NCBI GenBank assembly: GCA_022266195.1
Contig: WHVY01000005.1
Span: 2,356,001-2,420,000, forward strand
Reading direction: 5' to 3'
DNA from: Tetranychus cinnabarinus
Lineage: Eukaryota; Arthropoda; Arachnida; Trombidiformes; Tetranychidae
DNA length: 64,000 nucleotides
The notes beneath the pieces are model-generated. The model did not search any database. It was not told the origin of the DNA and worked only from the letters and a program-made list of their open reading frames with translations. Shown here piece by piece: positions 61,422 through 64,000 of this stretch (its first letter is position 1; every line of letters starts with the position of its first letter). Position numbers and translations under genes: made by a program.

Positions 61422-62596
61422 TTTGATTAAATATGAATATCGATGTTTTTACATGGTCTTTGGATTTAATCTGGTGTAGTGAAGCTACTTTGGTTCAAAA
61501 TATGATTACAATCGAGCATTTACTATTCGGACTTGTACAATAATTTTCAAGTAACATTATCGGCCTTATTGTAATCAATTTTTGTACACCTGTAATTAGA
61601 ATGGTCATCACGAAAGCTAACAAAAATAGCCTCGTTCAATCTTATTAAACAAATGTTGCTTCTTTGTCGTTTTTGTTATCAAAAAATTCAGCTTTTCTCC
61701 CTCCAAACCTCAAACATTATTATATCTCAAATCAATTTCAAACACAATAGATATAATTGTAGGCTATCAAATAATGGCAAATTTCAATGTGTTAATGAAA
61801 GTTCATTCATGGGCAATTGGTTCAGAAGAGATCAATTTGCGTTTTATATCTCACAATTGTCAGTCTTATACAGTCTTATTGTAAGATATTGATATTTCAA
61901 TAAGTCGAAGTTCATTTTTGTCAGCCAAACTGTATTTAGAGAAGTCATTGAAATATGTATGGCTTAAAAATAATAAGATGATTAATGGTTGAAAAGAAAA
62001 TCTAATGAAAATTTATTTTCTGTTCAATAAATGTTAAATTGGACTGCAATTCCAGTTGGCACAATAATAAGACAAAAATAAGAATTTTCAAAAGGCAAGG
62101 AACTGTTTAAACTGACTAGAATACTTTAACTCTTGGTCATTTGATTGAATGGCAAACATTTTATCAAAAAATAATAACTCGATTACAGATATTCAAACCA
62201 TCAAATTAATTCTTGAAAAATTGGTCAATCGATTCAATTCATGCTTCGATTACCGAAAAGGCTGAAATTTGCATGCATTAATCCCACTAATAGATGGCAG
62301 CACTCTAAAGTGATGTCAAAACAGATTTCATTTTTTGATCACATTTTCATCTCATGGTCGTAATCTTCATCTACATTTTAATATAAATGAAAAATTATAA
62401 TCAATTGTGCTCATTTGTTATTTATTTTAATATAGCTAACTATTAATTGAAGTTTTGATTCTCTCTACTCACTTGATTTGTTGAAAACAAGAGAGCGAAA
62501 TTATTAGTAATCTTATTAATTTCAAATATTTATATTGAAATATTTTTTTTCTGTGCATCCTTCCTTACTTGATTTTGTTTATAAACCAATTTCATC
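61422..62596. other. intergenic region between divergent channel and IFRD genes
   Basis: Head-to-head arrangement, so it contains both promoters. A modest frame near 61653 has no recognisable similarity. AT-rich throughout. Confidence 0.5.
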
Positions 62597-63852
62597 ATGG
62601 CTCCAAGTACAGATTCTAAAGATGAGTGTTGTTCTTTATACTCTATGTCATCTTCTCGTTTTGAAGAAGATGAAGAAGGTATTGGTTACGATGGTACTAA
62701 CGAGGAACCTGAGACAGAGGATGATTTTAAAGATAAATTGGTGGCTGCAATGGACGCAACCTATTTGAAAGCTGCCAAGGCTCGTGTAACTGCTCTTGCT
62801 GCTATACGTAAGGCCTTTGTATCTCGATACGCCCTTGAATTCGTTTCAGAAAGGTAAGATTCTTTACTCTCTGTGAAACTTGTTTGATTATGCATTTAAA
62901 TTATCAATGTTTATGCTTATATTTTTTATATTTGTTTATTAACTTAAATTTTTAATTCTTATTTAGACGATCAACCATTTGTGATATAGTCGAAAGATGC
63001 ATCAAAAAAGGTAAAGGAGAAGAACAAGGTTCTGCCGCCCTTTTAGCGGCCATCGTTTGTGTATCCTTGGGATCTGGCGATGATACTGATGCTATTTTCA
63101 ATGAGTTAAAATCTACTATGATGACCATTCTAATGGACAAGAGCGTTGGAGCTAGTGTTAGATCTCATATTGCCACCTCTTTAGGTCTTTGTTGTTTCAT
63201 CGCTGGATCTGGTTCTGAAAGCTGTGACGAGATTCTTGAATCTCTCCACACATTATTCAGTGCATCATACTTCAAAGGTAACGGTGTAGCTCCCAATCTT
63301 GGCCCAGAAACAACAGCGCTTCATGCAGCTGCTCTTTATGCTTGGAGTCTTCTGTGCACCATTCAACCAGCCAGTTACGTTTCTCGATTCGCTGATAAAT
63401 ACTTATCTAAATTGATAGAGCTATTAGATAGTAGTGATGTTGAACTAAGAATAGCAGCTGGTGAAACAATCGCTGTCATCTTTGAGATTTGCCGTGAAGC
63501 TCGGATGGATATATCACCTAGCGCTGTTCTAACTGACAAACTACGACAATTAGCCACTGATAGTCAAAAGTTTAGAGCTAAGAAAGATAGAAAGAAGCAA
63601 CGTTCAAGCTTTCGAGATGTTCTCAAGTTCATTGAAGATGACGAATTACCTTCAGAGACTGTTAAATTTGGTCGCGAAAGATTATTTATTGACTCTTGGT
63701 GTCGTAGAAGACAGTACGATGCCTTCTGTCATGTTCTTGGATCTGGAATGAATCTTCATCTCAAAGAAAACGATCTTTTACGAGATGTTTTTGAATTAGG
63801 ACCTCCTTTACCAATAGATGAACCAGTTCAAAAAATCAGTAAATTTCAAAGG
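62597..63852 (+). CDS. interferon-related developmental regulator (IFRD1/2, Tis7 family), 5' part
   Basis: Exons 62597-62853 and 62967-63852 join across a 113-nt intron to 381 codons in phase 0. The gene then continues past a GTAAGT donor at 63853 and no acceptor is clear before the window ends, so the C-terminus (about 50-70 residues in homologues, including the IFRD_C domain) is missing. The N-terminus is Ser- and acid-rich (DECCSLYSMSSSRFEEDEEG). HEAT/ARM-like helical repeats follow (LVAAMDATYLKAAKARVTAL and ELRIAAGETIAVIFEICREA). Diagnostic family blocks are ALYAWSLLCT, QRSSFRDVLKFIED and the start of IFRD_C, FIDSWCRRRQYDAF. IFRD proteins are transcriptional co-regulators that work with SIN3/HDAC complexes; IFRD2 and yeast relatives also bind inactive ribosomes. 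Confidence 0.93.
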
Positions 63853-64000
63853 GTAAGTTCTCTATCATGTTGTTTTTCAATAGCTGAGCATGTGTCGTGT
63901 TTACTTATCGAAGTCAGTCATCAAACCAGTTTTTAATTTCGTTTTTTAGTTCAGTTAACTTGAACATAATTATACAGTTATTATGATTGCAGTAAAAAAC
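63853..64000 (+). other. IFRD intron, truncated by the window edge
   Basis: Begins with a consensus GTAAGTTC donor. Candidate acceptors before 64000 would place a stop immediately in frame, so the next exon is probably beyond the window. Confidence 0.6.

Noticed and set aside
61653..61892. 79-codon plus-strand frame upstream of the IFRD gene
   Set aside because: No alternative support: starts in AT-rich sequence, no domain, and it lies in the shared promoter interval.

Overview
The window is nuclear DNA from a eukaryote, most likely an acariform mite. It is strongly AT-rich, genes are split by GT-AG introns of about 60-2100 nt on both strands, and it carries a mu-class glutathione S-transferase (a class typical of mites and ticks among arthropods), a bestrophin, a DEG/ENaC channel and a very large lipid-transfer protein. 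The mite assignment is inferred from gene content; no species-diagnostic sequence was recognised. There are no operons, CRISPR arrays or rRNA genes, and I found no convincing tRNA.

Layout. 1-5.4 kb is repeat- and transposon-rich: diverged ~159-bp tandem repeats, a long hairpin, an 18-bp x 4 repeat, an orphan protein with a ZAD-like CxxC...CxxC arrangement, a broken Tigger/pogo transposase fragment, and a tiny secreted-peptide gene whose promoter is repeated in inverted orientation 0.5 kb away. 5.4-12.2 kb has no gene I can support. 12.2-17.9 kb holds a His-rich two-membrane-span protein (+), a mu-class GST (-) and a 74-aa orphan protein (+). 18.6-18.8 kb has a mariner-like terminal repeat and a hairpin. 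19.9-24.9 kb is a four-exon bestrophin (+). 27.6-28.3 kb is a three-exon CDC42 small effector gene (-). 28.3-38.3 kb is a 10-kb gene-poor stretch with splice-like signals on the minus strand. 38.3-46.9 kb is a five-exon, 2582-aa apolipophorin/vitellogenin-type lipid-transfer protein (-).

From 50 kb to the right edge genes are dense: an ARHGAP19-type RhoGAP (+), a GMC oxidoreductase-like protein (-) whose catalytic and FAD-motif residues are substituted, inosine triphosphatase ITPA (-), a SHCBP1/nessun dorma protein (+), an intronless DEG/ENaC channel (-) with an altered selectivity filter, and the 5' part of an IFRD1/2 gene (+) that runs off the window.

Functionally the genes are mostly unrelated housekeeping, transport and signalling genes. 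One possible theme is that three are linked to Rho-family GTPases or cytokinesis (CDC42SE, ARHGAP19, SHCBP1/nesd), the last two about 5 kb apart. I derived exon-intron structures by hand from splice signals and reading-frame continuity; every multi-exon model below keeps an open frame across all junctions.
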